A stretch of DNA of 64,000 nt, from assembly GCA_963696075.1 (NCBI GenBank), contig CAVOJD010000008.1:1-64000 (forward strand). The letters run 5' to 3'. The notes beneath the pieces were generated by a model. The model was given only the letters and a program-made list of their open reading frames with translations. It did no database searches and had not been told where the DNA came from. How positions within the stretch are numbered: the first letter of the stretch is position 1; the number at the start of each line of letters is the position of its first letter. Of the stretch, positions 36,264 through 45,255 are shown piece by piece. The DNA comes from CAJQQK01 sp963696075. Its GTDB lineage: Bacteria > Pseudomonadota > Alphaproteobacteria > Rhizobiales > Hyphomicrobiaceae. The translations under genes and the position numbers were made by a program.

Positions 36264-37781
36264 ATGAGCCAGCACTACCAAACCGCGTTCTCGGAATCCT
36301 TGGACACCTCAGAGCTCAAGAGCTTTATAGCCGGAGACCTCGTGTCCGGCGCCGGTGAGGCCATCACGGTTGAAGATCCCCATTCCGGCGAAGCCGCGTT
36401 CACCTACCCGGACGCCGGGGCCGCCATCGCAGAAGCAGCCCTCGATGCCGCACGCGAAGGTGGCGCCGCCTGGCGGCAAAAAACGGCCAGCGCGCGCGGG
36501 CTCATCCTGTTTCGGGCAAGCGAGGCCATCGCCGCACACGCTGATGACCTTGCCCGCTTGGAGAGCCTGACGGCGGGAAAACCCATCCGCGACGCGCGCG
36601 CCGAAGTGGCGAAGGTCGCGGAAATGTTCGCGTTCTACGCAGGTTTTGCCGACAAGCTGACGGGCGATGTTGTCCCCGTTCCAACCACCCACCTCAACGT
36701 CGTCGTGCGCGAGCCGTTGGGCACCGTCGTCCAGCTGACCCCCTGGAATGCGCCCATCTTCACCGCCGGTTGGCAGCTTGCGCCTGCCCTGGCCGCCGGC
36801 AACGCCGTTGTGCTCAAGCCATCGGAACTGACACCAGCCTCGTCGATTGCGTTGGCTAAGCTCCTGGTGAAATCGGGCGTCCCCGCGGGCGCTGTCAATG
36901 TTGTTGCAGGCCTCGGCGCGACGGCCGGCCAACGACTGGTCAGCGATCCATCCATCGGCAAGGTCGTGTTCATCGGCTCCGTCCGAACCGGACGCCGGGT
37001 CGCAGCAGCCGCCGCCGCCGCCGGACGACCCTCCCTGCTCGAACTCGGCGGCAAGTCGGCGATGATTGTGTTCGCGGACGCCGATCTCGCCCGCGCGGCA
37101 CAGGCAGCACAGGCCGCAATCTTCGCGGCCGCCGGCCAAAGCTGCACAGCCGGCTCGCGCCTGCTCGTCGAGCGCCCTGTCTACGAGCAGATGGTTGCCT
37201 GGGTTGCAGCCGGCGCCGCGAAGCTCCGTGTCGGCGCGCCAAGCGACCCCGACACGGAAGTCGGCCCGATCAACAACCGCGCGCAGTTCACGCGGATCAA
37301 TGCGCTGATTGCCAAGGGCATCGAAGAAGGCGCACGGCTCGTCGCCGGCGGCGGCCGCCCTGAGAGCGATGCATGCCGCAACGGCTTCTATGTTGCCCCG
37401 ACCGTGTTCGCAGACGTAACGCCCGAGATGACGATCGCGCGGGAGGAAATCTTCGGCCCGGTGCTGTCAGTCATCCCCTTCGACACGGAGAGCGAAGCGC
37501 TCGAAATCGCAAACAGCGGTGACTTCGATCTGGCCGGCGCCGTCTGGACCCGGGACATGACCCGCGGGCATCGCGTCGCAAGCGCGATCAACGCCGGCAC
37601 GGTCTGGGTCAACGCGTATCGTTCACTCTCCGTGATGTCACCGTTCGGCGGCATGCGCGGCTCAGGCTTCGGCCGCTCATCCGGGCGCGACGTCATGGCC
37701 GAGTACACCCAGTCGAAAAGCGTCTGGATCGAAACCGATGATACCGCACCCCTGCCGTTTGGCTACGCGCCGGACGCGTAG
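36264..37781 (+). CDS. NAD(P)-dependent aldehyde dehydrogenase
   Basis: The start at 36264 gives 505 residues, the usual length, though the ribosome site is weak. Superfamily motifs are in place: oxyanion Asn 162 in TPWNAPIF, KPSELTP, GSVRTGRRVA, catalytic Glu 260 in ELGGKSAM and nucleophile Cys 294 in GQSCTAGSR; the C-terminal EEIFGPVLSV is also typical. It oxidises an aldehyde to its acid. The substrate is not predictable, but betaine-aldehyde- or semialdehyde-type relatives are common. It lies in the amide-catabolism neighbourhood and converges with the PLP enzyme gene. Confidence 0.9.
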   Translation: MSQHYQTAFSESLDTSELKSFIAGDLVSGAGEAITVEDPHSGEAAFTYPDAGAAIAEAALDAAREGGAAWRQKTASARGLILFRASEAIAAHADDLARLESLTAGKPIRDARAEVAKVAEMFAFYAGFADKLTGDVVPVPTTHLNVVVREPLGTVVQLTPWNAPIFTAGWQLAPALAAGNAVVLKPSELTPASSIALAKLLVKSGVPAGAVNVVAGLGATAGQRLVSDPSIGKVVFIGSVRTGRRVAAAAAAAGRPSLLELGGKSAMIVFADADLARAAQAAQAAIFAAAGQSCTAGSRLLVERPVYEQMVAWVAAGAAKLRVGAPSDPDTEVGPINNRAQFTRINALIAKGIEEGARLVAGGGRPESDACRNGFYVAPTVFADVTPEMTIAREEIFGPVLSVIPFDTESEALEIANSGDFDLAGAVWTRDMTRGHRVASAINAGTVWVNAYRSLSVMSPFGGMRGSGFGRSSGRDVMAEYTQSKSVWIETDDTAPLPFGYAPDA

Positions 37782-37800
37782 CCACGAGCGCGACGGGCAA

Positions 37801-38886
37801 TCAAACCAGCTTGCCGCGCGCCGCCACCGGCAGGACTTCGACGATCTTACCGCCACGGACAGCGATCAACTGATCCACCATATTGACGACCACGCACACG
37901 TGGTTGGGTATCACGCGCACGATGCTCCCGACCTCGGGCCGTTCATTGCACGCGCTCAGGTCAAGAAAGCCGTGCTCTTCCGCAAACCCTTTGATGCGCG
38001 CTTGCGGGTGCTCAACAATCAGGCCGTGCCCATCCAGACCACCGCCTGTGTCTGACGTCAGCGTTTTCGAGCCCGCGTCCAGAATACCGCGCTCCGGCCC
38101 GGCGCGGCTGACAACGGTCGTGTAGACGCTGAGCGCACAATCTTCCAACGCAGACACACCATATCCGACCATCATCCGGTCGTTGAAAATCACGGTGCCG
38201 GCCCGATGCTCGCTCGCCCCTGAGAGCTTGCCGATGTTGGGGAGGTTCGGCGTGCCGCCTGTCGAGACGATATCAGCCTTCAGGCCCAGCGACCCGAGCC
38301 CCGCAATGGCTTCGTCGTGGAAAGCCTGCGCCACGGGCCAGCCATCTTCCGTTGGATAGAACAGAAGCCCGGCGAATTCGAGCCACGGATTATCCTTGAT
38401 CGCCTGAGCCAGCGCGATCGCCTCGCCGGCTGTGGCAACGCCCGCGCGCTCTCGCCCCGTGTCGCATTCGATCAGCACATTGACCGGTTGTCCCACAGCT
38501 TCACCCGCCTCGGCGTAGGCCGCGAGCGTAACGGGGTTGTCCGCACAGACCTTGATGGGGGCACGCTTCAATAAGGCGCTAAGCCGCCCCGACCGTGCCG
38601 CGCTGATCAGGTTGTAGCTCACGACAATGTCGGTGATCCCGGCATTGACCATCACTTCCGCTTCGCCAAGCTTCTGGCACGTGATGCCCTTCGCGCCAGC
38701 CGCAATCTGGGCTTTGGCAAGTGCCGGGCTCTTATGTGTCTTGATGTGCGGCCGGTTCGCGACGCCCGCTTCATCGCAAAGCCGCTGCAGCCGGGCGATA
38801 TTCCGGTCCACGATATCGAGGTCGATAACGACCGCGGGAGTTCCGAAATTTCGAGCGATCTCGGCCTTCAAATCGGACTGCTGCAT
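37801..38886 (-). CDS. PLP enzyme of the D-threonine aldolase / D-serine dehydratase family
   Basis: The ATG at 38886 follows GAAGGGAACC; a GTG five codons upstream opens the frame but is less likely. The 361-residue product has an alanine-racemase-type barrel with the PLP lysine in RPHIKTHKSP, the substrate region ECDTGRERAGV, and the C-terminal D-ser_dehydrat domain with likely Zn ligands in EEHGFLDL and PNHVC. Relatives cleave or dehydrate D-3-hydroxy amino acids. Enamine products of such reactions fit the nearby RidA. Convergent to the aldehyde dehydrogenase gene. Confidence 0.88.
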   Translation of the reverse strand: MQQSDLKAEIARNFGTPAVVIDLDIVDRNIARLQRLCDEAGVANRPHIKTHKSPALAKAQIAAGAKGITCQKLGEAEVMVNAGITDIVVSYNLISAARSGRLSALLKRAPIKVCADNPVTLAAYAEAGEAVGQPVNVLIECDTGRERAGVATAGEAIALAQAIKDNPWLEFAGLLFYPTEDGWPVAQAFHDEAIAGLGSLGLKADIVSTGGTPNLPNIGKLSGASEHRAGTVIFNDRMMVGYGVSALEDCALSVYTTVVSRAGPERGILDAGSKTLTSDTGGGLDGHGLIVEHPQARIKGFAEEHGFLDLSACNERPEVGSIVRVIPNHVCVVVNMVDQLIAVRGGKIVEVLPVAARGKLV

Positions 38887-39099
38887 CTCGGTTCCCTTCA
38901 CCGTCTTTCAGGCCGGCGCCCCGGCACACCCCAATTCTAGACCAACATTGGCGCAAACGAGAACACCCCGACAAGACGTCGACCTGACGTAAGACCTGGA
39001 TCTGGCGTAGCTCCCAATCCAATTGCCCGGCCAGGTCGGCCTTGCCAAGCAACACCTTCGACCATACGCTGATCCGGTCCCTTCATAGGAGGCCGAGAC

Positions 39100-40569
39100 G
39101 TGCGGTTGTTCGCAGCTTCGCTTGCCACGGAAACGAATACGTTTTCACCCGTCCCGACAAACCGGACGAGCTTCGAGGCCGCGTTTTACGCCCCCGCCGG
39201 CACGCATCCCGATGAGCCAAAGCTCTGCACAGCCCCTCTGCTGGTCGCGCGGCGCCGAGCCGCGGCCGAAGGCTACACCCTGATCGAAGGCTCCTCCTTC
39301 TGGGCTGAACCATCCGGCACCATCGACAGAGCTAGCTTCGAGTCGATGCGCGACGAGATCCTCCAACAGCTTGAGGCAGCTCTCCCCGTTGACGGCGTCC
39401 TGCTGGGCTTCCACGGCGCGCTTGCTGCCCGGGGGTATGACGATGCCGAAGGCGACATCCTCGAACGCGTGCGCGCCCTCGTCGGTCCGGACTGCGTCAT
39501 CGGCTGCGAATACGATCCCCATTGCCACCTGACCAAAAAGCGCGTCGCACTCGCAGACATCTCGATCCTCTTCAAGGAATACCCCCACGTCGACTTCATG
39601 GACCGCGGCGAGGAGCTTGTAACGCTCGTCCTGCGCACGATCCGCGGCGAGATCAAACCGGTCTCGTCGCTTTATGATCCAAGGCTCTGGGATTTCTATC
39701 CAACGACGACCGAGCCCATGAGGTCATTCGTCGATCACCTGAAGTCTCTCGAGGGGCAGAACGGCATTCTTTCGGTCTCGATAGCGCACGGCTTCATGCA
39801 TGCCGATGTCAAGGAAATGGGCTCACGTGTTCTGGTGGTGAGCGATGACCGCAAGGAAGACGGCGACCGGCTCGCTGAAACGATTGGCCGCCAACTGTGG
39901 GAACGGCGCGGCACCTGGTCCACTCCCGCGCTGCCGATGGCGGATGGCATCGCCCGCATTCTGGCCCACAATGATGGCACCGCGATCCTCGCCGAACCGG
40001 CCGACAACGCCGGTGGCGGCGCCACGTCAGATAATACCCTTGTGATCCACGAACTCCGCGCGCGCGGCGCACGCGACGTTGCAATCGCGCCGGTTTGGGA
40101 CCCTGGCGCGGTCGCGTACTGCCATATGACCGGTATCGGCGAACGCCTGACGTTGCGGTTTGGCGGCAAAGCCTCGGCAGGCTCCGGGCCGCCTGTCGAT
40201 GCGGACGTTACCGTAATCGGATTGGCGAAAGACACGTGGCAATACTTTGGCTCCGCGCGCGTGCCCCTCGGCGACACCGCCGCAATCCGCTTCGACAACG
40301 GCATTGATGTCATCTTGATCACGCAGCGCACCCAGGCCTTCGGCGTCGAACTCTTCACCCACCTGGGCCTCGACCCTGGAAGCTACCGCGCGCTTGTTCT
40401 GAAATCCGCGCAACACTTCGCCGGTGCCTTCGGCCCGCTCGCCAGCCTGATCCTGAGAGCCGAGACGGGCGGATGCTGTCCGACATCGCCGACAATGCAC
40501 ACCTATGACAAGCTCGATCGCCCGCTCTGGCCCCTCGACCCGGAAGTTGAAGGCAGACTGCTGATCTAG
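39100..40569 (+). CDS. M81-family (MlrC-like) metallopeptidase
   Basis: A GTG start lies seven bases after AGGAGG. The 489-residue protein belongs to the DUF1485/MlrC family, whose founder opens linearised microcystin. Typical features are LATETNTFSP at the N-terminus, GFHGALAARGYDDAEGD, CEYDPHCHLTKK with likely metal His, EPADNAGGGATSD, and a C-terminal MlrC domain ending TMHTYDKLDRPLWP. No signal peptide, so it is cytoplasmic. It immediately precedes the peptide ABC transporter operon, suggesting that it processes what the transporter brings in. Members in such clusters are mostly of unknown substrate. Confidence 0.88.
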   Translation: MRLFAASLATETNTFSPVPTNRTSFEAAFYAPAGTHPDEPKLCTAPLLVARRRAAAEGYTLIEGSSFWAEPSGTIDRASFESMRDEILQQLEAALPVDGVLLGFHGALAARGYDDAEGDILERVRALVGPDCVIGCEYDPHCHLTKKRVALADISILFKEYPHVDFMDRGEELVTLVLRTIRGEIKPVSSLYDPRLWDFYPTTTEPMRSFVDHLKSLEGQNGILSVSIAHGFMHADVKEMGSRVLVVSDDRKEDGDRLAETIGRQLWERRGTWSTPALPMADGIARILAHNDGTAILAEPADNAGGGATSDNTLVIHELRARGARDVAIAPVWDPGAVAYCHMTGIGERLTLRFGGKASAGSGPPVDADVTVIGLAKDTWQYFGSARVPLGDTAAIRFDNGIDVILITQRTQAFGVELFTHLGLDPGSYRALVLKSAQHFAGAFGPLASLILRAETGGCCPTSPTMHTYDKLDRPLWPLDPEVEGRLLI

Positions 40570-40600
40570 GCGCCAGCATGTGCACACAGCCAGGGCTTGC

Positions 40601-40630
40601 AAATTATTGCTCTACGAACTCAAATAATTT
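40601..40630. promoter_or_regulatory. AT-rich inverted repeat before the ABC operon
   Basis: AAATTATT (40601-40608) is repeated inversely as AATAATTT (40623-40630) with 14 bases between. It stands out in GC-rich DNA, in the 163-base spacer between the M81 gene and the binding-protein gene. It could be part of an operator, or an AT-rich terminator of the M81 transcript. Confidence 0.3.
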
Positions 40631-40732
40631 TCACGGAATTCGAACGCCAAGAAAACGCACGAAAAACACACCACGGAACATGATCTGAGAATTTTGATAA
40701 AGCGCATCCGGAAGTAGGACAGGAGTTTTACG

Positions 40733-42337
40733 ATGAAGACCACTCGCCGCCGCTTTCTTGAAGGTTCAGCCGCCGCTGCCGCAATCGCTGCAGCGCCCGG
40801 CATCCTTACCGCACGCGCCCAGGCTGCCAAGGAGAAGACACTCAAGGCTGTCCTGCATGGTGACTTGAAGGCGTTCGATCCGATCTGGACGACGGCCAAC
40901 ATGACCGGCAACCACAGCCTGCTGATCTACGATACCTTGTTCGGCAAGGACGCCAGCGGCAAACCCCATCCTCAGATGGTCGAGAAATACGGCGTCTCCG
41001 ACGACAAGAAAACCTACACCTTCCAACTGCGCGATGGCCTGAAATTCCACGATGGTCAGGACGTGACGTCAGCCGACTGCGTGGCCTCGCTGCGCCGCTG
41101 GGCCGCCCGCGACGCAGCCGCCCAGCACATGTTCCGCCGGGTCGCCGATACCCGCACGAAGGACGACAAGACATTCGAAATCGTCCTCAAGGAACCATAC
41201 GGCCTCGTCATTGACGCATTGGGCAAGCTTGAGACCAACCTGCCGGTCATCATGCGCAAGAAGGATGCCGAGACCGATCCCAACCAGCAGGTCACGGCCA
41301 AGATTGGCTCCGGCCCCTTCAAGTACAACGAAGACGAAACACGCGCCGGTCAACGCTATGTCTACGACCGCAACCCGGACTACGTCGCGCGCTCCGAACC
41401 GGCCAGCGGATTTTCCGGCGGCAAGGTCGCTCATCTCGACCGTGTCATCATCGAGAACATGTCCGACCAGCAGACAGCCCTGGCTGCCTTGAAGGCCGGC
41501 GAGATCGATTTCTACGAAACCCCGCCCCTGGACCTCCTCGACCAGTTGACCTCCGACAAGAACGTCAAACTCGAAGTGTTGAACAAGGGTGGCAACGTCG
41601 GCATGTGCCGGCTCAACTGGCTCCACCCTCCATTCGACAACCTCTATGCCCGCCAGGCGATGCTGCACCTGATCAAACAGGACGACATCCTGAAAGCAGT
41701 GTTCGGCAATCCGGACTACTACCGCACCTGTGGCTCGCTGTTTGGCTGCACAGGCAATATGCAAAGCGACGTCAACACGGATTGGTTCAAGGGCGGGCAG
41801 GACATCGCCAAGGCCGCCGAGCTGTTCAAGAAGGCCGGCTACGATGGCAGCCCCGTCACCGTCCTGCAGGCAACCAACATCTCCTTCATGAACAACGCCG
41901 CGCTGTTGATCGCGCAGTGGTTGAAGGAAGCCGGCGTCAACGCCAAGCTGGAAGCCTCCGATTGGGGCGGCGTCGTCACTCGGCGCGCGGTCAAGAAGCC
42001 GCCGTCTGAAGGCGGTTGGAACATCTTCATCACCTGGGGCTCCGGCGAAGGTTTCAACAACCCCGTCAGCTTCCTCGCCCACACCGCAAACGGCGGCGAT
42101 GGCTGGTTCGGCTGGCCGAAGGACGAAATGCACGAAAAGCTCAAGGACGAATGGGCGGCGGCAGCAACGCTTGAAGAACGCCAGGCAATTGCCGTCAAGA
42201 TGCAGGAGAACGCCTGGAACTTCGTGCCCATGGCACTGCTCGGGCAGTGGTCACCGCCGGTTGCCTACCGCTCCAACGTGTCCGGCTTTGTTCCGATCCC
42301 GGCACACGTACCGTTCTGGAATGTGAAGAAGGCCTGA
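40733..42337 (+). CDS. ABC transporter substrate-binding protein, peptide/nickel type, Tat signal
   Basis: The 534-residue product starts with a twin-arginine signal (TTRRRFLEGSAAAAA) and is then an SBP_bac_5 protein: TYTFQLRDGLKFHDGQDV, KIGSGPFKYNEDE, ARQAMLHLIKQDDIL. The family binds oligopeptides, dipeptides, glutathione, nickel or opines in the periplasm. Export by the Tat route implies it folds in the cytoplasm first. It heads a five-gene operon with two permeases and two ATPases. AGGAG lies before the ATG. A strong hairpin follows the gene. Confidence 0.93.
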   Translation: MKTTRRRFLEGSAAAAAIAAAPGILTARAQAAKEKTLKAVLHGDLKAFDPIWTTANMTGNHSLLIYDTLFGKDASGKPHPQMVEKYGVSDDKKTYTFQLRDGLKFHDGQDVTSADCVASLRRWAARDAAAQHMFRRVADTRTKDDKTFEIVLKEPYGLVIDALGKLETNLPVIMRKKDAETDPNQQVTAKIGSGPFKYNEDETRAGQRYVYDRNPDYVARSEPASGFSGGKVAHLDRVIIENMSDQQTALAALKAGEIDFYETPPLDLLDQLTSDKNVKLEVLNKGGNVGMCRLNWLHPPFDNLYARQAMLHLIKQDDILKAVFGNPDYYRTCGSLFGCTGNMQSDVNTDWFKGGQDIAKAAELFKKAGYDGSPVTVLQATNISFMNNAALLIAQWLKEAGVNAKLEASDWGGVVTRRAVKKPPSEGGWNIFITWGSGEGFNNPVSFLAHTANGGDGWFGWPKDEMHEKLKDEWAAAATLEERQAIAVKMQENAWNFVPMALLGQWSPPVAYRSNVSGFVPIPAHVPFWNVKKA

Positions 42338-42343
42338 GCGCTC

Positions 42344-42377
42344 TGACGCGCCGCCCCCGCAACGGAGCGGCGCGTCA
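42344..42377 (+). terminator. attenuating hairpin between binding protein and permease genes
   Basis: TGACGCGCCGC (42344-42354) pairs perfectly with GCGGCGCGTCA (42367-42377), then CAACTTTTG. It begins six bases after the binding-protein stop and 30 bases before the permease start. Such hairpins commonly stabilise the upstream mRNA and reduce read-through, giving excess binding protein. Confidence 0.65.
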
Positions 42378-42406
42378 CAACTTTTGAGACAGGATCGACC
42401 CGCCAC

Positions 42407-43348
42407 ATGATTGCCTTCATCATTCGCCGCCTGTTGTCGACCGTGCTGGTGATGGCAATCGTTGCAATCTTCATTTTCCTGCTGTTGCGAATTGCGCCCG
42501 GCGACCCGGTTGCCATCCTGGTTGGCGACAACGCCTCGCCGGCCCAGATCACAGCCATCCGCCAGAAACTCGGCTTGGACGATTCCCTCTTCGTTCAGTT
42601 CTGGCGTTGGGCGTCCGCCGTTCTGGTCGGAGACCTTGGCGTCTCGATCTTCTCAAACGAGCCCGTATCCAAACTCGTCCTTCAACGCCTTGAGCCAACC
42701 CTGTCGCTGGCCCTGACAACCAGTCTGCTCGCCATCATTCTCGCCGTCGGCGCCGGCGTTCTCGCCGCCTGGAAAGTCGGCACCTGGATCGACCGCACGG
42801 TCATGGCGCTCTCTGTCGCGAGTTTTTCCGTACCAGTTTTCGTCGTCGGATACTTGCTGATCTACGTTTTCGCCATCCAGCTGAAATGGCTTCCGGTTCA
42901 AGGTTACGCCCCACTGGCCGACGGCATCGTGACCTGGGCGCGACACCTCGTCCTCCCCTCGATCGCGCTTGGGCTGGCCTACGTCGCCCTCATCGCGCGC
43001 ATCACACGAACCGCAATGCTTGATGTTCTGGCCGAGGACTATATCCGCACCGCACATGCAAAGGGGGCGGCAACCACGCCCATCCTCTTGAAACACGCCT
43101 TGAAGAATGCCGGCGTACCCATCGTGACCGTTATCGGCATCGGCGTCGCCCTGCTGATCGGCGGCGTCGTCATCACCGAGACGGTCTTCAATATTCCAGG
43201 CATCGGCCGCCTCGTCGTCGACGCGATCCAGCAACGCGACTACCCGATTATTCAGGGCGTGATCCTGCTCTTCTCAGGCGTCTACGTGATCGTGAACCTG
43301 ATTGTCGATCTCAGCTACACCCTCATCGACCCAAGGATCCGCTACTGA
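42407..43348 (+). CDS. dppB: ABC transporter permease 1 (DppB-like)
   Basis: The 313-residue inner-membrane protein has six predicted helices and the DppB/OppB signatures: LRIAPGDPVAILVGDNAS near the start, KLGLDDSLFVQFWRW, the EAA-type loop DVLAEDYIRTAHAKGA and the end YTLIDPRIRY. It forms half of the membrane channel with the next gene product. Its TGA shares a base with the following ATG (TGATG), so translation is coupled. Confidence 0.93.
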   Translation: MIAFIIRRLLSTVLVMAIVAIFIFLLLRIAPGDPVAILVGDNASPAQITAIRQKLGLDDSLFVQFWRWASAVLVGDLGVSIFSNEPVSKLVLQRLEPTLSLALTTSLLAIILAVGAGVLAAWKVGTWIDRTVMALSVASFSVPVFVVGYLLIYVFAIQLKWLPVQGYAPLADGIVTWARHLVLPSIALGLAYVALIARITRTAMLDVLAEDYIRTAHAKGAATTPILLKHALKNAGVPIVTVIGIGVALLIGGVVITETVFNIPGIGRLVVDAIQQRDYPIIQGVILLFSGVYVIVNLIVDLSYTLIDPRIRY

Positions 43349-44230
43349 TGGCCATATCCATGGGCCCCACCCCGAGCCGCAACCACATCCTCGCCAGCGC
43401 GCCGGGGTTTCGCCAGGTTCGCCCGCCGCAATCCCACGCTCGTCGTCGGTCTCGTTATCCTCGGCTTCATGATCCTGGTCGCAGCCCTCGCCCCATGGAT
43501 TTCGGGCGATCCCCTCACCATGAAGCCGATCGATCGATTGAAGCCCCCATCGGCCGAGTTCTGGCTGGGCACCGATCAGCTTGGCCGCGACGTCTACGCG
43601 CGAACCGTCTACGGCGCACAGGTTTCCCTTTTCGTTGGCATCGCCGTCGCCGCTCTGTCCATTCTGATCGGTCTGTTGATCGGTCTGCTCTCTGGCTATT
43701 TCCGCTGGGTCGAAGCCATCGCGATGCGCCTCATGGATGGCCTCATGGCGATTCCCGCGATCCTGCTCGCGATCGCAATGGTCTCGCTGTTCGACGCCAG
43801 CGTCGGCATCGTCATTCTCGCAATTGTCATCCCCGAGATCCCGCGCGTTGTCCGCCTCGTCCGCTCCGTCGTGTTGACCACGCGTGAGCAGCCTTATGTC
43901 GAAGCCGCGATCGCAGGCGGCGCCCCCACCTGGAAAATCCTGTTGCGCCACGTCTTGCCACCGACCATCCCGCCGCTGATCGTGCAGGCAACCTACATCT
44001 GCGCCAACGCCATCCTCATCGAGGCCGCACTGTCGTTTCTCGGCGCCGGCACGCCGCCGGAGATCCCCACCTGGGGCAACATGATTGCAGCCGACCGGAT
44101 CTACCTCGGCCGCGCACCGTGGTGCATCTTCGCGCCGGGCATCGCCCTGGCCCTTGTCGTGCTCGCGGTCAATCTCGTCGGCGACGGCCTTCGAGACCGG
44201 CTCGATCCGCGCATCGCGCGGCGGATGTGA
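43348..44230 (+). CDS. dppC: ABC transporter permease 2 (DppC-like), frameshifted near the 5' end
   Basis: The ATG at 43348, coupled to the dppB stop, starts MAISMGPTPSRNHILAS, the expected N-terminus. After about 43400 the family continues in the next frame: GFARFARRNPTLVVGLVILGF, then AALAPW, and on to the normal end at 44230 (DGLRDRLDPRIARRM). A one-base surplus in GCGCCGGGG near 43401-43407 explains this. Without correction the first usable ATG is at 43469, which would cut the first membrane helix in half. The EAA loop (EQPYVEAAIAGGAPTWKIL) and five later helices are intact. Either a sequence error or a real mutation. Confidence 0.85.
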
Positions 44231-44241
44231 GGGGGATCGCA

Positions 44242-45255
44242 ATGGCGGAAACAGCAACAAAAGCGGAAACAGCCCTGCTTCGGGTCGACAATCTCAAAAC
44301 CCACTTCTTCAACGAAGACGGCGTGACGCGCGCCGTCGATGGCGTGTCGTTCGTGGTCAACAAGGGCGAGACCCTCGGCATCGTCGGAGAATCGGGCTGC
44401 GGCAAGAGCGTGACGGCCCTGTCGATCCTGCGCCTGATTCCCTCTCGCATCGGGCGCACCGTTGATGGTTCGATCGTGTTCGAGGGCCGCAACCTTCTCG
44501 ACCTGCCGGAAGCTGAAATGCGCGACATTCGGGGCAACCGCATCGCCATGATCTTTCAGGAGCCGATGACCAGCCTGAACCCTGTGCTGACCGTCGGCAG
44601 CCAGATCTCCGAAGCCGTGCTGATCCATCGTGGCGGCACCCGCGCCTCAGCCCGCCAACGCGCCCGCGAGGTTCTCGAACTCGTCAAGATCCCGGATGCC
44701 GCGCGCCGCCTTGATGACTATCCCCACCAGTTCTCCGGCGGCATGCGCCAGCGCGTCATGATCGCGATGGCCCTTGCCTGCGATCCGACATTGCTGATCG
44801 CGGATGAGCCGACAACCGCCCTCGACGTGACGATCCAGGCCCAGGTTCTCAACCTCATGCTGGAACTGAAGGAAGAGACCAACGCAGCCGTCATCCTCAT
44901 CACCCATGATCTTGGCGTCGTCGCCGAGACATGCCAGCGCGTTGTCGTCATGTATGCCGGCCGCAAGGTCGAAGAAGCAGACGTTCTGGACCTCTTCGAT
45001 CGCCCGGCCCACCCCTACACGCGCGGCCTGCTCGCATCCGTTGCGCGCGGCAAGGCCGGCAGCCGCCTGAGTGAAATTCCCGGCATGGTGCCCTCCCTGC
45101 GCGAACCCATCCCCGGCTGTGCGTTTGCCCCCCGCTGTGCCTTCGCCGATGCGCGCTGCCACGCCGAACAACCACAACTCGACACCATTCCCGGAGAGAG
45201 TTCCGAAACGCACCGCGCGGCCTGTTTCAAATCGGCAGAGGTCATGTCCTCATGA
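44242..45255 (+). CDS. dppD: ABC transporter ATPase 1 (DppD-like)
   Basis: The ATG at 44242, 11 bases after the permease stop and after GAGGGGGAT, gives 337 residues. Walker A GESGCGKS is at 49-56, the signature FSGGMRQR at 164-171 and Walker B LLIADE ends at 189. The C-terminal oligopeptide-type extension carries the four-Cys pattern typical of DppD/OppD (PGCAFAPRCAFADARC). It pairs with the next gene product to drive transport. The genes overlap by four bases (ATGA). Confidence 0.93.
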   Translation: MAETATKAETALLRVDNLKTHFFNEDGVTRAVDGVSFVVNKGETLGIVGESGCGKSVTALSILRLIPSRIGRTVDGSIVFEGRNLLDLPEAEMRDIRGNRIAMIFQEPMTSLNPVLTVGSQISEAVLIHRGGTRASARQRAREVLELVKIPDAARRLDDYPHQFSGGMRQRVMIAMALACDPTLLIADEPTTALDVTIQAQVLNLMLELKEETNAAVILITHDLGVVAETCQRVVVMYAGRKVEEADVLDLFDRPAHPYTRGLLASVARGKAGSRLSEIPGMVPSLREPIPGCAFAPRCAFADARCHAEQPQLDTIPGESSETHRAACFKSAEVMSS

